Of a DNA stretch of 64,000 nt, positions 15,509-26,216 are shown piece by piece. The DNA lies in contig CM040085.1 of NCBI GenBank assembly GCA_022496805.1, positions 48,141,811-48,205,810 on the forward strand, read 5' to 3'. The number at the start of each line of letters is the position of its first letter. Position 1 is the first letter of the stretch. Position numbers and translations under genes: made by a program. The stretch comes from Pohlia nutans (taxonomy: Eukaryota > Streptophyta > Bryopsida > Bryales > Mniaceae). Under the pieces are notes generated by a model that saw only the letters and a list, made by a program, of their open reading frames with translations, did no database searches and was not told the origin of the DNA.

Positions 15509-16858
15509 CACCGCCCATGCTCGTGAACACAATGACCCTGGATGCAGGTAACCTGCCGATTATAGAAAAGGGGACTTCATGAACTGCTCTATTATTATGT
15601 TAGTTAGTTGCATGGTTTCATTTGTAAATAGAAAAGAAAGAAAAGGAAAAGAAAAGATAACTTGATTGGACCCAACTGAGCAGTTTGATGAGAAGGATGA
15701 AATGCAGCTGTAGAGGCTCGGTGATGGGTGACAATTCAATGGATGCCACTCCTCACGTATTCTAAGTCTGGGATCCGGAGAAGAGAACATGCTCAAAGGT
15801 TGCTGTGAGATGCTTTCCTGCAACTTCCTTGCCATGCACTCTCATGATATTAGCCGGCTCTGTAAGTGCACCTGCAATTGACACCTCTTATGAATCCACT
15901 TCACCCTGTACACATCAGAAAAGTTGGGCCAGACTATTTTGGTGCCATTTTGACATCAAAGGCCGCGTATAGGTCGTTTTAGTGTCATTTTATCCTTACT
16001 AGGTTGGTATGGAGGTTGGCACCAAATTATCTTACTTGCATTTTAATGCACCATCATGGCACCATGTTCACATGCCTTGAATTTTCTGATGCAGTACTTT
16101 TCTCATTTTTGAGTGTCATTTTCACAATTTTTCTTCCGTGACTTTCAGATTTCAAAAACAAACAAATTACAGTGTGAACCAAAATGAAGCAAATATAGCA
16201 TTATAGAGCAGTGCAATGGAGCACCCTTTTGAAAACTAAATCGAAAGAGAATCTTCACTTAGATCCACTTTGCTAAGTAATGAAGGAATATCATTTGTAT
16301 TCCATGAATTTTGGGGCTATCATGTCATTGCCACATAAACTAAAATTTTAATTATAATTAGATTGTGATCCTATTGCAAAAGGGTGTTGACTCCCATTGC
16401 TCTATTATGCTATGAAGTATGTACTTTGTTAACATAATTGATCAAATTAGGAACTTGATTCATTGCTACATCAAAAAGTGCCATGAGACCATTTTTTGGT
16501 TTTTCCTCGATTTGGATGACAGGATGAGCTTAAAATTAGAAACTTAAATGACCTAAACAAAGAAACATTCATTTGACACATTTTGCACCCCCAAAAAAAA
16601 CCATAATTGAACAAAACCTCGTCGAATTATGCATGGTCAAAGTCTAGTAGATTTCAAGATATGCAATTTTTTGATGTGTATATCTCACATGCTGGTAATA
16701 TTGATTGTTTCTAGAAATAAACAACTCCAACAAATGGGTTGAGAAATTTTGGAGAGAGATGCTTTATTTTATTTCTTTGCCAAAAACATCATTTTGGAGC
16801 TCAATGGGCAATTTTCTTTGCCCGAAAACCAATGGGAGGCCGCATAGTCCTTTAACGG
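15509..16858. other. Gene-free stretch
   Basis: No gene, RNA or repeat with recognisable ends was found. Composition is AT-rich with scattered short homopolymers. Confidence 0.45.
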
Positions 16859-17433
16859 TTAAACCCTAACCGTTCTCACCCTTTTCAGATTTGGCAGTTT
16901 TTCAAAGATGCATTATAAAATGCAACTAAGAGGGATATTTTCAACTTGATGAATGAATAAAAGTTCTACATTATGCATTTTAGATTCTATCCATACAGTT
17001 AGATTTGCAATTGCTATCACCAATATTTGTGTATTAAATTTCAAACTTAAAATTTAGAGCTCTTTTGTAATATGATTACCAAGAAGATATTGACAATCTA
17101 ATAATGAAATTTGTTGTGATGGGTTGAAATGTAATACTCTAAATGTAGTGATTTTTGGAGATTTTTTGGTTGCTTAATTTTAGTAGTTGACTTTTTCAAG
17201 AGCACTTTTAGACTAAAATCTTTGAAATTTTGGGTGGAACACTACAACATGAAATGAGGCATAAAAATTTCACAAATCATCCCCTTTCTAATCGAATCTT
17301 ACATGCACGGAGCTAACTTCCCATAAAAGTTTCAATAAAAAATCCACACTACAAACGTGCATAATGGATGAGAAAACGGACTTCAAATCCGTACATCATG
17401 CAAATTATGCATGGTTGGGCAGTTAGGGGTTAA
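16859..17433. mobile_element. Family B TTAA-MITE (copy 1)
   Basis: 575 bp from TTAAACCCTAACCGTTCTCA to ATGGTTGGGCAGTTAGGGGTTAA (final 20 bases TTGGGCAGTTAGGGGTTAAG region). It is the inverted counterpart, over its whole length, of 50254-50829, including the CATGATGTACGGATTTGAA-type block near one end and TTTGGCAGTTTTTCAAAGAT near the other. Full-length alignment of two copies fixes the element borders. Confidence 0.85.
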
Positions 17434-19900
17434 GGTGGAAGCACCTAAACTTGTCGATTTCAACTTGAGTGTTTGGAATTTTTTGAAAATTGAATTGGGA
17501 CTATTTTGGCTGAGACATGGAGATATATAAGATTCACAAATAAATGTGAAAATGTGAATTCTTATGCCCATAAATTTCCTCTTTATCCATCCAAAATATC
17601 ATGTAGTTTTAATGTGGAAAAATTGAATGTAAATGTAAAGTTTGACCGGTCCTAGACTGTGGTTATAGACCGGTCCTTGAATTAAACTAATGACATTTTG
17701 AGATGGGAAATGTTGTGCCCTCTTTGAAATCAAAGAAAAAGCATAATCAATTGAATTCATTGAAGTTTAACTCAAAAAAGAGAAGATATTATCATTTGAA
17801 ATTAAAATCATTACAATTAAAAAATAGCGATATAAGCTATAATTTTGATTTCTAGTTCTAAAAATATATATGTATCTATCCATTCAGACACTTAGGGGTT
17901 AACTGATTTACAAAGTGGCTTTTAACTCCTTGGCCTGTAAACTAAGAATTAAAAATGTACTTTGATCCATAAGTGTTTCCAGTCTCTCAAAGGTCTTTGC
18001 ATTCTTAAATTCTATGCCTAAAGATACTATTGAAAAAAAATTGGAATATATTTTTACAATTGAGTTATAGGGTCTTGAAGATGATATAGGAATAATTATA
18101 TACCACTATATAAATTGTCATGAGCATATGATGTGATTCCAAGTTTGTAATGCTTGGGTTCAATTAATTTTTTTAAATGACATGTCTAAGAGGTAACAAC
18201 ACTCTTACATGTTTTTGTTTTGAATCACAATCACGTTTCATTCTATTCAAATTTTTTAATTCGTATTGCACTTGTCATTTCAAACCTCTCTAATTTGAGT
18301 GTACAAGTTCTTCAACACTAGTTATAATCAAGTATAATTAATGTAAATTAATTCATCAATTATTCATTTACCAATCAATAAAAATATCATCAAGGACCAT
18401 AACCAAAAAATAAAAATGAAGCACAATTAATTTTCCAGCAATTGATTAACTTAGGGACATTGTAAATATAAAATGAGAGAATTAAAACTAAAATTTGATA
18501 AATTTGAAAAAAAGACAAAGAAATCAAAATGTGGGAAGGGGAATACAAGCTTTTGGTAATTCATTTAACAGCGAATCAATTATGTTAAAACATCTCGATT
18601 TTAATTACATTAAAACGTTGAGTTTGATGTTATTCTTATCATTTAGGTGAAAGCATGGTAAGTGGACCAACATTGATCCCTACAAAGAAGCAACAATGCA
18701 AGGTCAAAAAATGCATTAAAATTTTATATTTTGTAAACTTTTTTTTTTCCAATAAAATAAAAGACATGTTGATTAACAAAGTCTCACAAAGAAAATTAAA
18801 AAAAACCAACTTCAATAATTATTTATATATGTTTTAGTGACATTGAAGTAGTCAAAATTGAAAAAGTAATTTCGAACCAAATTGAAAAGTTGGTATAAAA
18901 CAAGATGAAAATGCATTAAAATATTTATTTTTTTCAAGATTTTTTGTGTGGAGCCCTCAAATGCATAATGGACTTAAAGAATATGAATTTTTATTCATAT
19001 TAAATATGATTTAGTTCATCAAATTTGCTCACAAAATTGGATTTAGACTTTTTTTTTGGAGCTTTACTATTAGTAATTTTTTTTTAATGATTCTTACTTT
19101 GAAATTTTGGATTTGAGTACTTATAAGAACAACAAAAGGGCGTCATGAAATTAGAACCAATAGAAAAGACAATTTGATACTCATTTATAGCCTTTGGCAA
19201 AGAACATTGTAATTTAAGCAGGGTTGATCAACTTTTTGGTACAAAATTCTATGTTTTCGCTTGTAAAAGCTCATCTTGATTGTCACCTAAAATGCGTCAT
19301 TCAAAACATAATTTTCTTATAGTAATTTGAAACAATGCATGGAACCCCGCAAGGAGCTTGTTAACTTTCAAAATTAGCTCTAGGAGGTCACTTCCAAATA
19401 TTACGTAACAATGTGAAAATAAAGATAGGGTCCAAATAAATCTTTGAAAATAATTTTTTTAAATAATTTACATTAAGATAGGATGCTCAAAATTGATTAC
19501 AAGAATAAAAATGAGAATGTTCTCACAATATTTCTAATTATAGTAAAAATAGTTTTAATTTTGAAGGTAATTTTAAATACCCTTTGTTCACCCGACACTT
19601 GTTTTGTTAAAAGTGCACATAGCCATATGCGTTTTTTTGGGAGTAAATTGTACCATTAGCTCTATATGATGTCAAAAAGTGTCTTTATTCTATATATGCA
19701 TATACTAAATTTCTTAAAAAATTGAATCAAATATAGAGGAATTCATTTTAAACATGTGTATATATTGAAGTAGTTGGCAATTTTTGATTTCACTATTCTT
19801 TTTGAAGCTACCGATTTTCCTTCGTATCTTATTTTTTTCAATGTAAATGTAGTTCCATATAATGATCCCATGAGAATAATCTATTGCAAAAATATTTGAC
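17434..19900. other. AT-rich gene-free stretch
   Basis: One orphan TTAA-MITE right end (CTTAGGGGTTAA, 17891-17902) and a direct repeat of GACCGGTCC at 17643 and 17670. Otherwise A/T-rich sequence with no gene. Confidence 0.45.
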
Positions 19901-21420
19901 AGCAAAAGAGGGTGGGCACATGCCTACCCACCTCTTAAAATCCCCTTGCATAAATGCTTGATACCAAAGGGGGTGGGCACAATGAACCCTAGCCATTTTC
20001 ATATGTTCCTAGTAATAGTGCATGATTTGCACAATACACATTCGAAAATATCAAATTAAATGAAGAAAATATACAAATTTTATTTTTATAAAATGCACGC
20101 ATATAACACAATCTAGATCATATTGTTCTCTCAAACCTTTTACATGTCAACAATGATATCTTTATGCTTCACTAATTATTATAAACACTAACTAATTCAC
20201 CTTGTCTACTACATTCTTTGCAAACAAATTAGCTATAGCTACAAATGAGAAATATGTGTCAAGAGGAGTGAACATATGCCTATCTCCTATAATTCTTTAA
20301 AAAAATGAATTGAAGGAAGGGGTGGTCATGTTCCCACCCCCCTTGCGGCAAGTCGCAAATGATAAATTTGCGTCAAAAGAGGTAGGTATGTGCCTACTCC
20401 TTTACTTCTTCAAAAAATAAATTGAATGAAGGGGTGGGCATGTTCCCACCCCCCTTGTGGCAAGTTACAAATGCAAAATTTTCTTCAAGGAGGTGGACAC
20501 ATGCCTACCCCCTTTACTTTTTCAAAAATTTAATGGAATGAAGGATGGGCATGTTCCCACCCCATTTGTGGCAAGTTATCAAAAATGAGAAATTGCCCAT
20601 GAAGGGGGTGGAAACATGCCTACTTCTTGTACCAAAGGTAGAAGACAAGGTCGGCACATTTGTGCTAAATAATTAAATAGAATTGAAAAAAAATTGAGTT
20701 TATATCAAATATCAAAAGTAATAAAATTTCTCAAAAATGTAAGTTATAGAGGAGGAAAAGCGTTGTGATTTATGCAAAATGCATTGCACTTGTGCCAACA
20801 AGGCATGTGGGATATGTAAAACTTCTTTAATTTTGTGTAAAAAAGATTATGTGCATATCTCAAATAAAAATAAATTCAAATCAAAAAAGTTTGTTTGAAA
20901 GTAAACATATTGAGAATATAGTGTATTAAGAATTCACATAGACTTGCAAGTCCTTATCCCATATCATTTGGGAGTGACTTAGAATGATTTTGATTACAAG
21001 ACTAGTTCATTGCTCCTTTATAATTCCCTCTTGATTGCTTAAAATATTTGAGAAATGTAAAGATGGGTAACTTTCTTACATTTGGATAGTTTCAAAAGTA
21101 GTGTTTGTGAAATTTGGCATGTGCCCACCCCTCTTTGCTATCAATTTTTTTTTAATTAAAGGGTATTAGAAGGGGTGGGCGTGTGCCCACCCCTTTGCTA
21201 TCAATTTTTTTTAATTAAATGGTTTCTGGTGTGGGGGGGGGGGGGGGGAGGCGTGTGCCCAACCCACTTCCCCTTTGCTATCAAGTTTTTAATTAAATGT
21301 TTTTTAAAGGGGGTGGGTGTGTGCCCACCCCGCTTTAAAAAAAAATAACCAAAAAAATTATTTGAACTTTTTTAGGGGGTGGGCACACCCCATTTGAAAA
21401 AGGAGGGTGTACACATGCTT
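19901..21420. repeat. Two tandem arrays built around GGGGTGGGC palindromes
   Basis: Array 1 (about 20240-20640): a ~112-bp unit, at least three copies, each holding GGGGTGGGCATGTTCCCACC and a second palindrome AGGTGGACACATGCCTACC, so a hairpin occurs about every 55 bp. Array 2 (about 21110-21390): a ~70-bp unit, four copies, GGGGTGGGCGTGTGCCCACC followed by CCTTTGCTATCAATTTTTTT and AATTAAA. Copy 3 contains a run of about 17 G. Single related palindromes lie at 19905 and 19965. Confidence 0.8.
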
Positions 21421-21430
21421 AAATCTTGAA

Positions 21431-21710
21431 TACTGTACCAGGAAGGCAGGGTCGGCAGAAAATAATTCCCCAAAAAAATGCCGAAAAAATAAATAAATTT
21501 ATCAAGTATTTTGTCGAAATCAACAAAAATGAAGTCAACAAAAATCGTAGACAAAAAACAAAAGAAAACGTTTAGCCGCTAGTAAAATTCAATGTTAGTT
21601 ATTAATAGCCGAATTTTTAATAATTGTTTTTGAAAGTGCCAACCTCCACTTTTTGAACTTTTATTAATTATTCGACACAAAAGTGCCGACCCTACCTTCT
21701 TGGTACGGTA
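21431..21710. mobile_element. Family F MITE-like element
   Basis: Ends TACTGTACCAGGAAGGCAGG and its inverted counterpart CCTACCTTCTTGGTACGGTA, continued inward by GTCGGCA/TGCCGAC; 280 bp. Its interior matches the element at about 43841-44748 (AATAATTAAT, TTCAAAAAGT, TTGGCAC, ATTCGGC in the same order). Confidence 0.75.
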
Positions 21711-24204
21711 ATATAAGAGGTTTAACTCACGTGCAATTTTGCTAAAGATTGTCCTAAATTTTTATATCACGAACATAACCAGCAAAAAACATTGCATGTG
21801 TTGGTCAGAGAAACAAAGTCCTCATATGAGCCTAATTTTGACTTCTTTGTCCTTTAGGGTTTAATCATATTTTTGATCAACCTCAGAGTATTCACCAAAA
21901 CATGTAGGACACAACTTTGGTGCAGAAACAATCCTCACTTAAAGGGCATGTGCTGAACTCTTTCATTTGGTATTTGGCATCTTGCGCGAACATGTGATGT
22001 AGTTTTTATAATGTAGTTGAATCTAGAAGCTCATGCAGTTACTGGTCTTGTAATTGTATTGAGTGAGGTTGTCGTTATGTTTCAAATCAGTGGCAATGAG
22101 TTGAAAATTTGAGAATCCCTGGTTGTACACAATTTCAACTATCAGAAGTTGCAGAGTTTGTAGATTGAAAAAGAACGTACTAGCATATAATTGGAATGAT
22201 CAGAAAGGAATGAAATGTTTTTATCGTGATCATAGTGGAATCATAGAAGCCGAGGGTTATGAAGGAATTGATTGAAGGAACTGACATAGGGAATTTAGAA
22301 AAAGAGGCTGAAGGTGGAGGCGGCGCTGCCTCATGTTGCATTATCGCCTGTTCAAGTGGTAATCCGGAGCCCCAAACCCTAAATCCAAGATCTACTCTTT
22401 GTTTAGATAGTAGGTGTAAAATCCTAATAATCACAACTCGGGTCAAACATGAAATGTGAAATTCAATGGTTCTTTTCATTATCGACATGCATATATTAAA
22501 ACAATGCATAGATGTTTGAAGAATTTATGGACATTCAATTTTCGCACAAAATAGGTAAATCATGACTACACTTTCTTCAAATGTACAAAATTTTAGCATG
22601 TGCACTTTTTATATGGCATGTGCACTTTTAATAAAACAAGTGTTAGTTATAAAACCAAAGTGAGACTAGTGTTTTGATTTCAACCAATGAAAGAATTAAG
22701 AAAGGATTGAAACAATCAAACTTGCTTTCAAATAGTTTAGAATTTTTTTAACAGAGTTTTTTATTTTTTATTTTATTTTATTTTTATCATATTAACATTA
22801 TTTGAAAATCATACATCACGACGCTGATGAATTGTTGTGAATAAAGAGGTTGTTGAGATAATTCGTCTGATCTCTATTTCAAAGACAAAAGTAGCGAGGT
22901 GTCGAGGTCCACCCTCGATGCCTCCTTTTTTGAAAAACATAACTAGAATTGATGTGGACAACTGAACAAGTGTATTATTATTTCTAGATATATAAATAGA
23001 AACTCCGGTCCTCCTTCGAAACCGGCGTGAAGGCCCAACCACACAGAAGAGCAAACTGGCAGCTCAAAGCACCCTAATTTGGATGACAGTGTCACCTGCG
23101 GGGTTGAAGGGAGAAGATTTGGGAAAAACTAGTTTCCAACCGGCAACCACTAACTGCGAGTTACTAGTTTTTAGAAACCTCCATATGTATGAATTTGAAT
23201 ACCATTTTTATAAAATACTCTAGTAAAATCACTACTCTAGTAAGCAATTGGAGTGAGTTGTTATGGTAAGCAATTCTATATTGCTTGATATGATTATTAT
23301 TGGGGCATGAAAAAACATACCATTACATTGATATGTACTTTGAGTGTGGCCATTACAACTCAAAATTGGTAGTTTACATTGGGGAATCATAAAACTAAAC
23401 ACTAAGGTGAGTGGGCCAACAACCGATGCCGACCATAAACCGACTTCTATAATTACTTTATGAATGGCACTCCACTGTGCCAAAAACCAACAATGACTAA
23501 AGTAGTTTAGTGATTGTTGACTTTGAAGCATTACTTGGAGGCACCTCATTGGTAAGATCTATGTTTATTCAAAGTTATTTTATGATCCTTCAAGGCATAT
23601 TCACTGTCAATTTCAACTCAAGTCTATTGTCATAAATAGACAACCTAAACGTTGGACTTTGAAAATTCATAACTTATCCAATATAACTTCAAAAATTATG
23701 ATTTAACTTGGGGTAGATTTAGAATCAATTTGCTAATCCATTCTAATTATCACATTGCACCTCATATTACTGTAAATAGGCACAATGCTTAAAGTGTTGG
23801 TTTATGGCTCACTCACCTTAGTCAAACTTGAGCTCTATCTCAATCTGGGTGTCCCTGACATGAATCAAATGTTTGTTCATCTTCACAATGACTCAATGCT
23901 CACCATTGGTGCAAGACTACTCTCCCCTTCCAAGAATAGATTCAAAGCCTCGTCACAAATGTTGAAACTCGGTTCTGTTATTTCCATATCTGCCTTCACA
24001 TCAGTTTGGTGTGATGAAAAGGCAGTCAAATAAAGAGACTCACTTGGGTGAAAATTTGGGGAAAAAATGAAAAGAGAGGAAAATCATTGAAAAAGTGGGT
24101 ACCGGTACTGTGATGAAGTCAATGGCTTGATTCTCAAAAGAGGTCAAAGAGGCCCTCTATGTGATGTATATTATTTCTATAGTAATGATATTCATCCATT
24201 TCAT
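21711..24204. other. Gene-free stretch with repeat E fragment
   Basis: 22985-23040 carries AGAAACTCCGGTCCTCCTTC and the GCCGGCGTGAA-like continuation of repeat E. A short inverted pair built on CTAAGGTGAGTGGGCC occurs near 23405 and 23815. No convincing gene. Confidence 0.45.
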
Positions 24205-24360
24205 TAAAAAATATGATGAATCCAACCGTACCATACAGATGTGATCTTCACATTGACATTTACAGCTTTGTTTTGTACATCAACTCCATTTTTGTTTTTC
24301 ACCAAACATTTTATAACAAATCTTTGAAAACAATGTTGAATCGGGATGTTAAAGGGTTAA
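24205..24360. mobile_element. Family G TTAA-MITE fragment (inverted relative to the next copy)
   Basis: From AATCCAACCGTACC to GATGTTAAAGGGTTAA; the mirror image of 24835-25000. Only one terminus remains. Confidence 0.65.
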
Positions 24361-24834
24361 ACAAAATCAAATTGTAAGAGTTTATCTTAGAGTGCTTTGG
24401 CATTTGAAGATTTCAAATTTTGAATGCATATTTGAGTGAATTGCATTGTGACTTGCTCTTTCTGACAGGGTTGGTATATTTGTGTCAAATATTTACTTAT
24501 TTTCCAAAAACAAGGTTTGGTAAATTCAATATTTGAAAATATTTTATGTACAAAATTAAATTTCCAAAAATATACGCATATTTAAAAAATAAATAAAAAT
24601 CTATTGAACTTGCCCGTCCACCTACAGTATCATAAACAAGTAAACTACACTACTTCTCAGATTACAGTAATTAAACTATTAAGTGTAGCCATTGTACAAT
24701 TTGAATTTGAAGACAATGATAGAATTATCACTAAAGCCTGGTACTTATTTTTTCCTTCTTTTTCTTTCAAACACGAATTTCAATAATGACTGAAAACTAA
24801 ATTTGTGTATGAAAAATGCAAATCTATTTTGGAA

Positions 24835-25380
24835 TTACCCTTTAACGTCCCAATTCAACACTGTTTTCAAAGAAGTGTTATAAAATGTTTGATGGAAACC
24901 AAAAATGAGTTGATGTACAAAGAAAATTTGTAAATGCCAATGTGAAGATCACATCTGTACGGTTAGATGTATCATTTTTTTATTAATAATTTTAAAATAA
25001 TTTTGCAAGGTTTTCTCTTGAAATTCAATTAAAAATCCTGAATTAACACAAAAAAATTGAAAAATATTGGAATGAAATTGGAATAACATGCATTACGAGA
25101 TGGTATGGTTTCCATTATTTGATTCTAATTATTTTGGAAAATCAAGTCTAAGGTCTCGCTTTTTGAACTAAGAATGAAACTTGACATAAACCAATTGTGT
25201 TATTTTTCCAAAAATCATGATAATCTATTTTGAAGATCCATACCGTGCAAAGGATAGTCAACTTACACAAGAACCCAAAAAAAAAATTGGTGGATGAAAA
25301 CTGTCCACTTTGGATGGAAATCAAACAACTTTAATCTGTTTGTCGTCCAATATATGGACGCTGGCGCGCTAAAGGGTTAA
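24835..25380. mobile_element. Family G TTAA-MITE
   Basis: Left end TTACCCTTTAACGTCCC (one A lost from TTAA), right end GGACGCTGGCGCGCTAAAGGGTTAA, shown as GCGCTAAAGGGTTAA at 25366-25380. A third copy at 61837-62344 matches both halves in inverse order, confirming the element. Confidence 0.75.
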
Positions 25381-25489
25381 ACCCCTTGATTTCAAATTCA
25401 TGCCCTAAGAATGGTGTCTTTAAACAATGCATATCTATTATACAAAGACCTACACACATACACACAAAGATGATTCCATCGGAGGAATT

Positions 25490-25760
25490 TTTGTCAACAT
25501 TGTTTAACTTATAAAAATTTGAACACAAGGACAATTCCACTATTAGAATTGTTGTGCGGGACTCCAACTTTATAAATATTTGAACACAAAGACGACTCCA
25601 CCAATGAAACTGTTGTGCCGGACGATTTTGTGATTCCAACTTTATAAAATTTGAACACAAGGACGATTTTGCTGGTGGAACTGTTGTACTAGACTCCAAC
25701 CTTATAAAAATTTGAACACGATCATGATTCCTTTAATGGATCTATTGTGCTAGACTCAAA
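25490..25760. repeat. Four-copy ~62-bp tandem repeat
   Basis: Unit: TCCAACTTTATAAAATTTGA, ACACAAGGACGATT, then a variable CC(A/T)...GAA(C/T)TGTTGTGC. The long minus-strand frame over it is produced by the repeat period, not by coding constraint. Confidence 0.75.
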
Positions 25761-25949
25761 TCTCATTTCACTTTTAAAAAAATTGACACTTTATTTGTGA
25801 TTGGCCAAGACGGTTATTTTAGCCAATCATAGATTGTGGTCAATCTTCATGGTCTATAGTAAAATTTTTATTTTATTATTAGCTAGTTTGCTACAGAAAT
25901 CCAATGGGAGAATCATTATATAGGAACATAATGAGAAACATGCCACATT

Positions 25950-26170
25950 ATATAGCCACCAAAGCAATGGATTGTATTGGTTAAAAGCCAGGGTGGGACT
26001 TTGTGAGCGACATGCAATGGATGAAAAAACCAAGATATTGGATGAAAAAGACAAGATGTATGATGGGTTTCGTGCAAGGCCAATATATTGAATGAAAAAG
26101 ATAGGATATATAAAGAAACAAAGATCTGTTGCCAGGTTTTTCAAATAAAATAATATAAAATGAGGGATCA
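25950..26170. repeat. Short GGATGAAAAAGACAAGAT repeat
   Basis: Three to four imperfect repeats of (A/G)ATGAAAAAGA(C/T)A(A/G)GATAT with intervening sequence. The overlapping minus-strand frames are low-complexity Phe/Ile/Tyr-rich and are not called as genes. Confidence 0.5.
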
Positions 26171-26216
26171 AAAAGCCACCTCATTCACTTGCATGCAAAC
26201 TTTGTAGCCTAAAGCT

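Noticed and set aside
25331..25699. 122-codon minus-strand frame with repeated KLES blocks
   Set aside because: Generated by the 62-bp tandem repeat.
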